Assembly (NCBI GenBank): GCA_002364735.1
Contig: DEZB01000011.1
Location: 70,105-134,104, forward strand
Reading direction: 5' to 3'
DNA: 64,000 nt
DNA from: Bacteroidales bacterium UBA3143
GTDB taxonomy: Bacteria > Bacteroidota > Bacteroidia > Bacteroidales > Dysgonomonadaceae
Below the pieces are notes generated by a model that did no database searches, was not told the DNA's origin, and saw only the letters and a list, made by a program, of their open reading frames with translations. A program made the translations under genes and the position numbers. Positions 1-9,176 of the stretch are shown one piece after another (the first letter of the stretch is position 1; every line of letters starts with the position of its first letter).

Positions 1-1
1 T

Positions 2-883
2 AAAATCGATAAAAGATCTGGATGTTGTTTTGGTGTTGCAAAAGCGATAGCAAAAGCAGAAGAAGAACTAAAAAAAGGTGAAACACTATACTGTTTAGGT
101 GATATAGTTCACAATACCTTAGAAGTAGAGCGATTAAACAAGCTTGGGTTAATTACAATAAACCTCGAACAGTTTAAAGTCCTTAAGAATGTGCGAGTGC
201 TGCTTCGAGCCCACGGTGAACCACCCAGCACTTATGAAATAGCTAAAAAAAACAATATTGAGCTTATTGATGCATCATGCCCTGTTGTATTAGGTTTGCA
301 GAAGCGGATTAGACGTAAAGACCAAGAAAAAAGAGACGATGCTCAAATTGTTATTTACGGCAAAAAAGGGCACGCAGAAATTATTGGGCTTAAAGGGCAA
401 ACTGATTCAAACTCTATAATAATTGAAAGCAAAGAAGATTTAAAAAAACTTGACTTCTCAAAAGATATTCATTTGTTTTCGCAAACTACAAAACCGTTAG
501 ACGGATTTAAAGAAATAACCACTTTGATAGCAGAAAATATGAATGAAGGTGCAAACTTCGAATTTTTTGATACCATTTGTCGTCAAGTTTCCAATCGTGT
601 ACCAAACATGAAGGAATTTGCAGAAAAACATGATTTGATATTCTTTATTGCAGGAGAAAAAAGCTCAAACGGGAAGGTACTATTTGAAGAATGTGAAAAG
701 CACAATCCTAATTCTCATTTTATTCATAGTCCAGAAGAGGTTGATCTTACATTAGTGGGTGATAATACAAGTATAGGAATTTGTGGTGCAACCTCCACTC
801 CTAAATGGCAAATGGAAGAGGTCGCAAAGATTGTAAAGAAATTAAAACCAGACGTTCACTTAAACGATTCAACAACATTTTAA
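2..883 (+). CDS. ispH: 4-hydroxy-3-methylbut-2-enyl diphosphate reductase (IspH/LytB), 5' partial
   Basis: Last step of the MEP isoprenoid pathway: a [4Fe-4S] enzyme reducing HMBPP to IPP and DMAPP in the cytoplasm. The open frame runs back to the window edge, and 293 residues are visible. The first visible residues lead straight into SGCCFGV, so only a few codons are missing; a start at the GTG at 191 would cut off the first cluster Cys. All three Fe-S ligands are present: Cys in SGCCFGV, in IDASCPVV and in FFDTICRQ. The conserved RAHGEP (substrate His and catalytic region) and SQTTK motifs are also there. It lies upstream of pfkA on the same strand, a common Bacteroidales arrangement. Identification is secure; the exact start is outside the window. 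Confidence 0.95.
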   Translation, partial: KIDKRSGCCFGVAKAIAKAEEELKKGETLYCLGDIVHNTLEVERLNKLGLITINLEQFKVLKNVRVLLRAHGEPPSTYEIAKKNNIELIDASCPVVLGLQKRIRRKDQEKRDDAQIVIYGKKGHAEIIGLKGQTDSNSIIIESKEDLKKLDFSKDIHLFSQTTKPLDGFKEITTLIAENMNEGANFEFFDTICRQVSNRVPNMKEFAEKHDLIFFIAGEKSSNGKVLFEECEKHNPNSHFIHSPEEVDLTLVGDNTSIGICGATSTPKWQMEEVAKIVKKLKPDVHLNDSTTF

Positions 884-895
884 ATGCCTGTTCTT

Positions 896-925
896 TATCT
901 TTGTCGGTTTATTTTTTTATCTTTG
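896..925 (+). promoter_or_regulatory. candidate Bacteroidetes-type promoter for pfkA
   Basis: The sequence TATCTTTG occurs twice, at 896-903 and 918-925. It fits the Bacteroidetes -7 consensus TAnnTTTG, and the TTTG of the first copy (900-903) could serve as the -33 box of the second, 14 bases upstream. The second box lies 48 bases before the pfkA start. This is a consensus match only; the start site is unmapped. Confidence 0.5.
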
Positions 926-973
926 CACTTTAATTTCTATTAGGTACTATCATTCAAATTATATAAATAATAA

Positions 974-1957
974 ATGCTTCAATCGATAAAATGTATAGGC
1001 ATTCTTACTTCTGGAGGAGATGCTCCTGGAATGAATGCAGCCATTAGAGCAGTAACCAGATCTGCTATTTTTAATGATATTAAAGTAAAAGGAATCTACA
1101 GAGGCTTTAAAGGTTTACTAACAGGCGAAATTGAGGATTTTAAAACAAATAGTGTTAGTAACATTATACAACGTGGAGGAACAGTATTAAAATCAGCCCG
1201 TTGTGATGAGTTCTTGAACAAGGAAGGTAGAAAAGTTGCATTTGAAAATATGCGCAAGCATGAAATAGATGCGCTGGTGGTTGTGGGAGGCGATGGTTCG
1301 CTAACGGGTGCAGCTATATTTGCTCAAGAGAACAATATACCAATTGTAGGACTCCCTGCCACTATCGATAATGACTTAATGGGAACCGATGTAACAATTG
1401 GATACAACACAGCATTAAACACAATTGTGGATGCTGTTGATAAAATACGAGATACAGCAAGTTCGCACGAAAGACTATTTTTTATTGAAGTAATGGGGCG
1501 CAACTGTGGTGCATTAGCATTAAATAGTGCGATTGCCGCAGGAGCTGAAGCAGCCATCATTCCTGAGATAAGTATCGAGAAAGACCAACTACACGAATTC
1601 ATATCGCAAGGTTTTAGAAAATCTAAAAACAGTAGTCTTGTATTGGTTGCCGAAAGTGAAATAACTGGTGGCGCACTTCAACTGGCTGAAAGAGTAAAGA
1701 ATCAATATCCCCAATATGACGTGAGGGTGTCAATACTTGGACACTTACAACGTGGAGGCTCACCATCTGCTCAAGATCGCATTCTTGCAAGTAGAATGGG
1801 TTACGCTGCTATTCAAGCTCTTCAAGAAGATCAACGCAATATAATGATAGGAATAAGGAACGAAGAGATTGTGTATGTACCTTTCTCTAAAGCTATCAAA
1901 AAAGAAAAACCAATCAATCCAGAATTAGTGGAACTGTTAAGAGTATTATCAATATAA
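974..1957 (+). CDS. pfkA: ATP-dependent 6-phosphofructokinase
   Basis: Phosphorylates fructose 6-phosphate to fructose 1,6-bisphosphate in glycolysis. At 327 residues it matches the bacterial PfkA size. Visible motifs are GILTSGGDAPGMNAAIR near the N-terminus (ATP loop), GGDGS at residues 105-109 and TIDND at 130-134 with the catalytic Asp, followed by GTDVTIGYNTAL. The residue after GGD is Gly and the residue before TIDND is Ala, not Lys. Small residues at these two places are typical of ATP users rather than pyrophosphate users. It follows ispH by 90 bases with its own candidate promoter. A second, different phosphofructokinase is at 52642-53664. Confidence 0.93.
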   Translation: MLQSIKCIGILTSGGDAPGMNAAIRAVTRSAIFNDIKVKGIYRGFKGLLTGEIEDFKTNSVSNIIQRGGTVLKSARCDEFLNKEGRKVAFENMRKHEIDALVVVGGDGSLTGAAIFAQENNIPIVGLPATIDNDLMGTDVTIGYNTALNTIVDAVDKIRDTASSHERLFFIEVMGRNCGALALNSAIAAGAEAAIIPEISIEKDQLHEFISQGFRKSKNSSLVLVAESEITGGALQLAERVKNQYPQYDVRVSILGHLQRGGSPSAQDRILASRMGYAAIQALQEDQRNIMIGIRNEEIVYVPFSKAIKKEKPINPELVELLRVLSI

Positions 1958-2076
1958 TACTACTTATAAATTTTAAAACGACAACGATTAATTGGATTAG
2001 AAATGTTTGTATGTTCTGTTCAGATTAAATTAGATTAAAAACAATTATTCAACAAAATATTTAAATAATCATCATT

Positions 2077-2484
2077 ATGGATATAACACATATTGAGCAT
2101 ATAGGAATTGCTGTAAAAAGTATAGAAGAGCAGCTACCCTATTACGAAGAAATTCTTGGATTGAAATGCTACAACATTGAAACTGTAGAAGATCAAAAAG
2201 TGAAAACTGCATTTTTCAAAGTTGGTCAAACCAAAATTGAGCTTTTGGAACCTACCAGCGAAGACAGCACAATTGCTAAGTTTATTGAAAATCGTGGTGA
2301 AGGTGTTCATCATATTGCTTTTGCAACAAATGATATTAGTAAAGCTTTGACAAAAGCAGAAGAAAAAGGTGTTGCCCTGATTGACAAAAAACCACGTAAA
2401 GGGGCTGAAGGATTAAATATTGCATTTTTGCATCCTAAATCAACAGGAAGAGTTCTTACTGAACTTTGCGAGCATCCTGAATAA
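2077..2484 (+). CDS. mce: methylmalonyl-CoA epimerase
   Basis: Interconverts (R)- and (S)-methylmalonyl-CoA, linking methylmalonyl-CoA mutase to the decarboxylase encoded just downstream. The 135-residue protein is a complete VOC-superfamily two-module fold. It starts with IEHIGIAVKSIEE (metal His) and has GEGVHHIAFA (second His) and a C-terminal VLTELCEHPE with the metal/catalytic Glu. It is the first gene of a five-gene set for propionate formation, 62 bases before mmdA. Length and motifs agree with the family, and no other VOC enzyme fits the context as well. Confidence 0.93.
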   Translation: MDITHIEHIGIAVKSIEEQLPYYEEILGLKCYNIETVEDQKVKTAFFKVGQTKIELLEPTSEDSTIAKFIENRGEGVHHIAFATNDISKALTKAEEKGVALIDKKPRKGAEGLNIAFLHPKSTGRVLTELCEHPE

Positions 2485-2546
2485 CATACAGGAATATTAT
2501 AAAGCAATACATTCATATTTGATTAAAAATTAAAAAATATATTTAT

Positions 2547-4109
2547 ATGAGCAAGCAACTCGAAAAAATTAAACAGCTGATTCAACTACGTGAAAAAGCA
2601 AGAATGGGTGGTGGCGAAAAAAGAATAGAAGCGCAACACGGTAAGGGTAAATATACTGCCAGAGAACGCATAGACATGCTCTTAGACGAAGGTAGCTTTG
2701 AAGAATTTGATATGTTTGTTGAACATCGTTCAACAAATTTTGGAATGGACAAAACAAAATTCCTGGGAGACGGTGTTGTAACTGGTTATGGAACTATTGA
2801 TGGGCGTTTGGTTTATATCTTTGCGCAAGACTTCACTGTGTTTGGGGGTTCTCTTTCTGAAACACTTGCACTCAAGATTTGCAAGGTGATGGATCAAGCC
2901 ATGAAGATGGGTGCGCCAGTTATTGGTATTAATGACTCAGGCGGTGCCAGAATTCAAGAGGGTGTTAACTCTTTGGCTGGCTATGCTGAGATTTTCCAAC
3001 GCAACATTCTCGCATCGGGCGTAATTCCTCAAATTTCTGGAATTTTTGGTCCATGTGCTGGAGGTGCTGTTTATTCACCTGCATTAACTGACTTTACCCT
3101 TATGACAGAAGGCACATCATATATGTTCCTTACTGGTCCAAAAGTAGTGAAATCTGTTACTGGTGAAGATGTAACTCAAGAACAATTGGGTGGTGCTCAC
3201 GTACACAGTACCAAATCGGGTGTTGCTCATTTTTCTGTAGAAACCGAAGAGGATGGTTTATCTCTAATTCGGAACTTACTTAGTTTCTTACCTCAAAACA
3301 ACTTAGAGGAAACGCCCCTTAGAAAAACTGATGATCCGATTGACAGACTTGAAGATGGCCTAAACGAAATTATACCTGACAATCCTAACAAACCATATGA
3401 TATGTATGAAGTGATAGGTGGTATTATTGATAGCGGTGAGTTTTTAGAAGTTCATGCAAATTATGCAAAAAATATTATTGTAGGTTTTGCACGTTTTAAT
3501 GGTCAGTCAGTTGGTATAGTAGCTAATCAACCAAAATATTTAGCAGGAGTATTAGATATAAATGCTTCTCGTAAAGCTGCACGTTTTGTCCGTTTTTGTG
3601 ATGCTTTCAATATTCCTATTGTTACCCTTGTTGATGTTCCCGGATTCTTACCAGGAACTGCACAAGAATACGGCGGAGTAATTCTGAATGGAGCAAAATT
3701 GCTTTATGCATATGGTGAAGCTACTGTTCCAAAAATTACCGTTACATTGAGAAAGTCTTATGGTGGAGCTCACATTGTAATGAGCTGTAAACAACTACGT
3801 GGCGATCTTAATTATGCATGGCCAAGTGCCGAGATTGCTGTAATGGGAGCTGACGGAGCAGTTGAAGTACTGTACGGCAGGGAAGTTGCAGCACAAGAGA
3901 CACCAGAGAAAAAAGCAGAAGTTATGCAAGCCAAAAAAGATGAGTACACCGATCTTTTTGCCAATCCATACAATGCTGCTCGTTATGGTTATATTGATGA
4001 TGTAATTGAACCAAGAAACACTCGTTTCCGTATTATTCGCGGATTGCAACTTTTGCAAACTAAGAAACTGCAAAATCCACCAAAGAAACATGATAACATG
4101 CCTTTATAA
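2547..4109 (+). CDS. mmdA: methylmalonyl-CoA decarboxylase alpha subunit (carboxyltransferase; PccB-like)
   Basis: Carboxyltransferase subunit (520 residues) of the crotonase-like PccB/MmdA family. It moves the carboxyl group of methylmalonyl-CoA to biotin on the carrier protein, releasing propionyl-CoA. Seen are GGSLSETLALKI, the oxyanion stretch NDSGGARIQEGV, a second one with VPGFLPGTAQEYGGVI, and RKSYGGAHIVM near the C-terminus. The same family includes propionyl-CoA carboxylase beta. The co-located oadB, an oadG-like gene and a separate biotin carrier, with no biotin carboxylase, point to the Na+-pumping decarboxylase. Transcribed with mce upstream and oadG 15 bases downstream. Confidence 0.92.
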   Translation: MSKQLEKIKQLIQLREKARMGGGEKRIEAQHGKGKYTARERIDMLLDEGSFEEFDMFVEHRSTNFGMDKTKFLGDGVVTGYGTIDGRLVYIFAQDFTVFGGSLSETLALKICKVMDQAMKMGAPVIGINDSGGARIQEGVNSLAGYAEIFQRNILASGVIPQISGIFGPCAGGAVYSPALTDFTLMTEGTSYMFLTGPKVVKSVTGEDVTQEQLGGAHVHSTKSGVAHFSVETEEDGLSLIRNLLSFLPQNNLEETPLRKTDDPIDRLEDGLNEIIPDNPNKPYDMYEVIGGIIDSGEFLEVHANYAKNIIVGFARFNGQSVGIVANQPKYLAGVLDINASRKAARFVRFCDAFNIPIVTLVDVPGFLPGTAQEYGGVILNGAKLLYAYGEATVPKITVTLRKSYGGAHIVMSCKQLRGDLNYAWPSAEIAVMGADGAVEVLYGREVAAQETPEKKAEVMQAKKDEYTDLFANPYNAARYGYIDDVIEPRNTRFRIIRGLQLLQTKKLQNPPKKHDNMPL

Positions 4110-4124
4110 AAGAAGATATAGAAT

Positions 4125-5027
4125 ATGATAGATAAAACAAAAATATTCATCCTTGCTATATCGTTAGTTTTCATAGCAGGTTGTAACAAAAAGATTCATC
4201 AGCCTGAGTGGGTGATTAACGAAGTCATGGTAGAGAATGAAAATAGTGTAACTAATGACTTTGGAGAGAGACATGCATGGATTGAGATTTATAACAACAC
4301 ATCAAGAAGTCAAAATTTAGCAGGTGCTTTCATAACAAACGATCCAAACAATCCTAAGAAGTATGCTATTCCACGCGGGGATGTTAAAACTATTGCAAAA
4401 CCTCATCAACATCTTATTTTTTGGGCAGATAACAAGCCTCAGAATGGAACATTCCATCTGAGTTTTAAATTAGACCCAACAAAAGAGAATTACATTGCTC
4501 TTTACGAGTTGGATGGGAGAACGCTTATTGATGAGATAACTATTCCTGCTGGTTTGCTTACAAATAAAACTTACGGTTACGATGCTGACGGCATTAAGTA
4601 TGATGCTCAAGGTAATGAATTGGCTCAAGTTTTAGACAGAGTAACCCCATCGAGCAATAACTTAGTGGTAGGAGAGAACCCAAAAATCATCGCTTTAAAA
4701 GAAAATGACCCTCATGGTGGAATGATAACAATAACATCGATGTTAGTAGTTTTTCTTGCTCTTATCGCACTTTATTTTGTTTTTAAATTCACTGGCAGAA
4801 CAGCCAAGAATTTAACAAAAAGGAAAGCACTTAAAAGCGGTAAATTATCTGCCTACAAAACGCACGAGATATCTGGTGAAGTCTTAGCAGCGATATCTGC
4901 AGCTATACATGAATTGAACCAAGATGTTCATGACGTAGAATCTACTATATTGACTATTGATGAGGTGAAAAGAAAATATTCGCCTTGGAACTCAAAAATA
5001 TATAGTTTAAGAAAACTGCCTAAGTAA
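4125..5027 (+). CDS. OadG-like decarboxylase gamma subunit with N-terminal lamin-tail-like lipoprotein domain
   Basis: Probable small membrane subunit of the decarboxylase pump, greatly enlarged. Residues 1-20 form a lipoprotein signal ending FIAGC. Residues about 28-150 look like a lamin-tail domain (INEVMVEN, HAWIEIYN, then beta-rich sequence). A single membrane helix spans about 199-221 (TSMLVVFLALIALYFVFK), followed by a charged tail of about 80 residues. Ordinary OadG is only about 80-110 residues with one N-terminal helix. The assignment rests on its place between mmdA and the biotin carrier and on the helix-plus-tail layout. With a lipobox and a later helix, the lamin-tail part should lie outside the cytoplasmic membrane; that topology is inferred. 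Confidence 0.75.
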   Translation: MIDKTKIFILAISLVFIAGCNKKIHQPEWVINEVMVENENSVTNDFGERHAWIEIYNNTSRSQNLAGAFITNDPNNPKKYAIPRGDVKTIAKPHQHLIFWADNKPQNGTFHLSFKLDPTKENYIALYELDGRTLIDEITIPAGLLTNKTYGYDADGIKYDAQGNELAQVLDRVTPSSNNLVVGENPKIIALKENDPHGGMITITSMLVVFLALIALYFVFKFTGRTAKNLTKRKALKSGKLSAYKTHEISGEVLAAISAAIHELNQDVHDVESTILTIDEVKRKYSPWNSKIYSLRKLPK

Positions 5028-5070
5028 AAATATCAATTAGTAATCATAAAAAAGAAATAACATAATTCCT

Positions 5071-5514
5071 ATGAAAGAATTTAAATATACAATCAATGGT
5101 TCTCCATATAGAGTAGTAGTAGTAAACTCAGATGAAGAATCTGTTGGATTAGAGGTGAACGGTACACCTTACGTGGTAGAACTTGAACAGAAAAAGAAAA
5201 AATCCATATCACGTATTCAAAGACAAGTTACTCCATCTTCTCAACAAAGAGAGGTTGCACCAAAACCAAGCGTTACACGCACATCTGTGGCAGCAGCTGG
5301 TAGTACACAAATAAATTCACCTTTACCAGGTGTAATATTAGACCTTCGTGTGAAAGTAGGAGACATAGTGAAAAAAGGTGATACTTTATTGGTATTAGAA
5401 GCTATGAAAATGGAAAATAATATTCAAGCAACTTCTGATGGCAAAGTAGCAAGCATTTCTATTCAAAAAGGAGATTCTGTGCTTGAAGGAGATGTATTAG
5501 TAGTAATAGAATAA
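5071..5514 (+). CDS. biotin carboxyl carrier subunit of methylmalonyl-CoA decarboxylase
   Basis: 147-residue biotin carrier that shuttles carboxyl groups from the MmdA site to the membrane OadB subunit. The C-terminal half is a biotinyl domain with the motif EAMKMEN; the Lys at about residue 113 is the expected biotinylation site. The N-terminal part is a small beta domain, joined by a Ser/Pro/Thr/Ala-rich flexible linker (about residues 55-85), as in decarboxylase carriers. It sits between the gamma-like and beta subunit genes, only 11 bases before oadB, which supports one operon. Confidence 0.93.
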   Translation: MKEFKYTINGSPYRVVVVNSDEESVGLEVNGTPYVVELEQKKKKSISRIQRQVTPSSQQREVAPKPSVTRTSVAAAGSTQINSPLPGVILDLRVKVGDIVKKGDTLLVLEAMKMENNIQATSDGKVASISIQKGDSVLEGDVLVVIE

Positions 5515-5525
5515 ATATAGTACAT

Positions 5526-6683
5526 ATGAATATTTTATTATCATTATCAGATAATTTATCAACATTTTGGGAATTTACAGGATTTGCAAATGCAACAGTA
5601 GGTCACTTAGTAATGATAGTAATTGGTCTATTCTTCATTTACTTAGCTGTAAAGTATGAATACGAACCATTATTATTAGTTCCAATCGGTTTTGGTATTC
5701 TCATTGGAAATATCCCATTTGCAGAAGCTGCCAATTTAGGAATTGGAATTTATGAAGAGGGGTCAGTTTACAACATCCTCTATCAAGGTGTAGTCCAAGG
5801 ATGGTACCCACCACTCATTTTCATGGGTATTGGTGCTATGACTGACTTTACATCCTTAATATCTAATCCGAAATTGATACTTATTGGAGCTGCAGCTCAA
5901 TTCGGTATATTTGGAGCTTATTTTATAGCTTTACAAACCGGATTTGAACCTAATCAAGCTGGTGCAATCGGTATTATTGGTGGTGCAGATGGCCCTACAG
6001 CTATTTTCTTAACTTCAAAATTAGCACCTAACTTGTTAGGAGCTGTTGCAATATCAGCCTACTCATACATGGCTTTAATCCCTGTAATTCAACCTCCATT
6101 TATGAGATGGTTGACTACAAGTAAAGAACGTGTAATAAGGATGAAAACGCCTCGTGCAGTTTCTCAAACAGAGAAAATTATTTTTCCAATCTTGGGAATG
6201 CTTTTAACAACATTCTTAGTCCCCTCAGGTTTACCTCTATTAGGTATGCTTTTCTTTGGAAACATATTGAAAGAATCGGGTGTAACCAGAAGGTTAGCAG
6301 AAGCTGCTCGTGGACCAATTATTGATATTGTAACAATCTTATTAGGTGTTACAGTGGGAGCGTCTACACAAGCAACTACATTTTTGAAATTTCAATCCGT
6401 ACAAATATTTGCAATTGGAGCGGTTTCATTTGTGATTGCAACATGTTGTGGAATTCTGTTTGTAAAACTGATGAACTTATTCCTGAAAAATGGAGATAAG
6501 ATTAATCCACTTATAGGAAACTCTGGCGTTTCGGCTGTTCCAGACTCAGCACGCATTTCTCAGCAAGTTGGTTTAGGATATGATCCAAGTAACTACTTAT
6601 TGATGCATGCAATGGGACCTAATGTAGCTGGTGTTATCGGTTCTGCGGTTGCAGCTGGTATTCTACTTGGCTTCTTGATTTAA
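5526..6683 (+). CDS. oadB: sodium-ion-translocating decarboxylase beta subunit
   Basis: Integral membrane subunit (385 residues) of the OadB/MmdB/GcdB family, which decarboxylates carboxybiotin and couples this to Na+ export. Diagnostic sequence: GIIGGADGPTAIFLTSKLAP (about residues 150-170, conserved Asp in the Na+ path), GVTVGASTQATTFLK, and a C-terminal HAMGPNVAGVIGSAVAAG. About nine to eleven hydrophobic segments are visible. It is the last gene of the propionate-forming operon and is followed by a strong terminator, so mce-mmdA-oadG-bccP-oadB is a closed unit. Confidence 0.95.
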   Translation: MNILLSLSDNLSTFWEFTGFANATVGHLVMIVIGLFFIYLAVKYEYEPLLLVPIGFGILIGNIPFAEAANLGIGIYEEGSVYNILYQGVVQGWYPPLIFMGIGAMTDFTSLISNPKLILIGAAAQFGIFGAYFIALQTGFEPNQAGAIGIIGGADGPTAIFLTSKLAPNLLGAVAISAYSYMALIPVIQPPFMRWLTTSKERVIRMKTPRAVSQTEKIIFPILGMLLTTFLVPSGLPLLGMLFFGNILKESGVTRRLAEAARGPIIDIVTILLGVTVGASTQATTFLKFQSVQIFAIGAVSFVIATCCGILFVKLMNLFLKNGDKINPLIGNSGVSAVPDSARISQQVGLGYDPSNYLLMHAMGPNVAGVIGSAVAAGILLGFLI

Positions 6684-6705
6684 AAGAATATCGCAATAAT
6701 TATAT

Positions 6706-6743
6706 AAAAAATCGTGAGCTACTACTGGTTCACGATTTTTTTT
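6706..6743. terminator. bidirectional rho-independent terminator
   Basis: A perfect 12-bp stem (6706-6717 with 6730-6741) with a 12-base loop, flanked by an A-run on the left and a T-run on the right. It lies between the convergent oadB (+) and the last gene of the polysaccharide operon (-), so it can end both transcripts. Confidence 0.85.
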
Positions 6744-6809
6744 GATAATTGTCGAGTGATATAAGCGTTAAAATCATTCGAAAAGATATATACTTAAATA
6801 TTACTCAGA

Positions 6810-7796
6810 TTACTCTACAACTTTATCTACTCCACTTTTTTCTAATAAATCATTCACAAAAACTTTTATTGAACGATTATATTTTTTGGAAGGAATATTT
6901 TTAATTTCATTATATCTTTTCTTCATATTTGAAATACCATTTTCTTCATTGAGTAAAATGGTATTCTCCGCATTAAAGTTCCTATCTCTAAATACAAAAG
7001 GATTATTCGTGATAATTTTTGTACCACAACTTTGGGCTTCATAACATCTGATAGTAATACCCGACTGATCTGGATGAGCAAAATCTATAACAAATTCAGA
7101 ATTGTTTAGAACGTCAATATATTTTTTATAAGTTAACGGTTTAAAGAAAATAAATTCCCGATATTTAATGTAGAGCAAAGGGTTTCTTAGAAAATTAATG
7201 GTGAAAGTGACAATGTTTTGTTCATATATGTAAATGAAGTTTTTAGCATGAGGGAAAGCTGAAATCACAAGATCAATAAACTGAAGACGCTCTGAATGAT
7301 TTCTGGCAATTCCACTAATTCCATAACCTTGTTTTTTATTCTCAATTTTATCGGGAAGTGAACTAAACAACTCAATTATTTCAACATTATGCTTTTCGGC
7401 ATCTCGATAGTCAAAAGTATAAAATGAATCCACATCTTTCATCCATTTTTTTGGAGCAGGGTGATATTTAAACGAATCAAACGTGTAACCTATAACTACA
7501 GAACAAGACTTCTTAATTTCATTTATCAATGAAGAGCTCATTCCTCGTCCCTTTATAATAATAGCAAGATTATACTTTTTCCCCTTGAGACAACTATTTA
7601 TTAAGCGGTGTTTAGTTATCCACAATAGAAAAGGAACTTTAAGCTTCCCCATTATTTTACCAACGGCATTAGCAGGGTATTCATCATTTGATATAGTGAC
7701 TTCGTATCCTATTCTGGTTAATTCAGTTTTCAGATATTCTGAATAAGAATAAAAAGAAAGAGGTGCAATAAGTAGACAGGTTTTTTTTGTAGTCAT
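6810..7796 (-). CDS. glycosyltransferase, GT-B fold, CgeB-like
   Basis: 328-residue protein, last gene of the large polysaccharide operon. The C-terminal third has a GT-B nucleotide-sugar-binding pattern: FVIDFAHPDQSGITIRCYEA, then SCGTKIITNN, matching the E-A-x-x-C/G-T layout of GT4/CgeB-type enzymes. The N-terminal half is a less conserved Rossmann-like acceptor domain. It probably transfers a sugar from a nucleotide donor in the cytoplasm to the lipid-linked repeat. Donor and linkage cannot be read from sequence. It begins 22 bases after the upstream epimerase gene. Confidence 0.7.
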   Translation of the reverse strand: MTTKKTCLLIAPLSFYSYSEYLKTELTRIGYEVTISNDEYPANAVGKIMGKLKVPFLLWITKHRLINSCLKGKKYNLAIIIKGRGMSSSLINEIKKSCSVVIGYTFDSFKYHPAPKKWMKDVDSFYTFDYRDAEKHNVEIIELFSSLPDKIENKKQGYGISGIARNHSERLQFIDLVISAFPHAKNFIYIYEQNIVTFTINFLRNPLLYIKYREFIFFKPLTYKKYIDVLNNSEFVIDFAHPDQSGITIRCYEAQSCGTKIITNNPFVFRDRNFNAENTILLNEENGISNMKKRYNEIKNIPSKKYNRSIKVFVNDLLEKSGVDKVVE

Positions 7797-7818
7797 TTTG
7801 GGATAATTAGAAAAAAGA

Positions 7819-8961
7819 TTATTTAAATAAACCTTTTAATTTCATTTCTTCAAGTGACTGATGTGAATTGTCACTTTTTACTTCCTGAAGATTAACCCAT
7901 TGACAAAACAAATATAATCCTTCTTTAAAAGAGTATTGTGGCGTAAAATTCAAATACTTCTTCGCCAAAGTAAGATCTGCATAGTTATGCCTGATGTCTC
8001 CTACACGATAATTACCTGTAATTTTAATTTCAGATTTTGATTTGTAGTAATTTTTCAACAATTCGGCCACCGTTAAAACATCTGTTGCTTCACCTGAACC
8101 AATGTTTATAACTTTATAATCACCATCACTATTAAGAAGACCAGCAATTGTTCCATTAACAACATCATCGATAAAAACAAAGTCCCTGCTTTCTTTTCCA
8201 TCTTCAAAAATATTCAAAGAATTGTTGTTTTTTAATTGAGTACTGAAAATAGACAATATACCTGTATACGGATTAGACAAAGATTGCCCTGGCCCATATA
8301 CATTTTGAAATCTAAATGCGATTGACGGAATGCCTAAGGCCTTACCAACAATAAGCACCATCTGTTCCTGTGTTTGCTTAGATAAGCCATAGATTGAGGT
8401 TGGTTTATACAAGGATTCCTCATCTGTTGGCATCAATGTAACGGATTCTCCACAAAATGGACATTTACATTCAAAGTCTTTATTATTCAACTCTTTTTCA
8501 TTCCTTGCATCGGGATATACAAAGCCATGAGAAACACATTTATACTTACCCTCTCCATAAACAGCACGGCTGGAAGCTACAACTAATTTTTCAATATTGT
8601 GTGGTTCATTTGTTAGAATATCTAACAAAATAGCTGTACCTATAATATTAACATCATTATATTTCTCTACTTCATACATTGATTGACCTGTTCCTGTTTC
8701 TGCTGCTAAGTGAATCACCATATCTTGACCTTGTAAAGCTTTTTTCCAGTCATCACGATTAGTTACATCTCCTTTAATAAAAATAGCATCGGAAGATAAA
8801 ATTCTATTAAACGTATATGACATATTATATGGATCTTCTCCATGTATTTGAGTAGATAAACAATCAAGGATTGTCACTTTAAAACCCATCTCCATTAGTT
8901 TGATAGCTATATTAGATCCAATAAAGCCTGCACCTCCACTTATTAAAACTTTTTTATTCAT
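7819..8961 (-). CDS. NAD-dependent nucleotide-sugar epimerase/dehydratase with a Cys-cluster insert
   Basis: Extended short-chain dehydrogenase acting on an NDP-sugar, 380 residues from the chosen ATG. A longer frame to 9033 adds 24 unconserved residues before MNKKVLISGGAGFIGSN, the Rossmann dinucleotide loop, so the internal start is preferred. Ser130/Ser131 in ASSRAVYG and Tyr191/Lys195 in YGLSK are the catalytic pair. Between them lies an insert with Cys142, Cys165, Cys167 and Cys170 (CKCPFCG), which looks like a structural metal site. Similar inserts occur in proteins annotated as dTDP-rhamnose 4-epimerases, but the substrate here is not known. It probably makes one donor sugar of the polysaccharide. 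Confidence 0.82.
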   Translation of the reverse strand: MNKKVLISGGAGFIGSNIAIKLMEMGFKVTILDCLSTQIHGEDPYNMSYTFNRILSSDAIFIKGDVTNRDDWKKALQGQDMVIHLAAETGTGQSMYEVEKYNDVNIIGTAILLDILTNEPHNIEKLVVASSRAVYGEGKYKCVSHGFVYPDARNEKELNNKDFECKCPFCGESVTLMPTDEESLYKPTSIYGLSKQTQEQMVLIVGKALGIPSIAFRFQNVYGPGQSLSNPYTGILSIFSTQLKNNNSLNIFEDGKESRDFVFIDDVVNGTIAGLLNSDGDYKVINIGSGEATDVLTVAELLKNYYKSKSEIKITGNYRVGDIRHNYADLTLAKKYLNFTPQYSFKEGLYLFCQWVNLQEVKSDNSHQSLEEMKLKGLFK

Positions 8962-9176
8962 TATTATTTTAATCCAATTATATTTATATTCGTAACGATT
9001 ATAATTTATAGTATTTTTTAAAAGTAAATTCAAACATACAAACTCATCTCTATAAAATAGAGCTATAGAATTCTAAACAAAAGAGTGGGCTAAATTAAAA
9101 TTTAAACCGATTGTTTATATTATTGAAATAGTAGCGTCAATTGAGAAAGTCGCTATTAATTATGAGAAAAAAAGGA

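Noticed and set aside
2547..6683. Propionyl-CoA or acetyl-CoA carboxylase operon
   Set aside because: No biotin carboxylase subunit is present, while oadB and an oadG-like gene are; the decarboxylase pump fits better.
8962..9033. Epimerase start at 9033
   Set aside because: It adds 24 residues before the Rossmann loop MNKKVLISGGAGFIG; the internal ATG at 8961 is the family-typical start.
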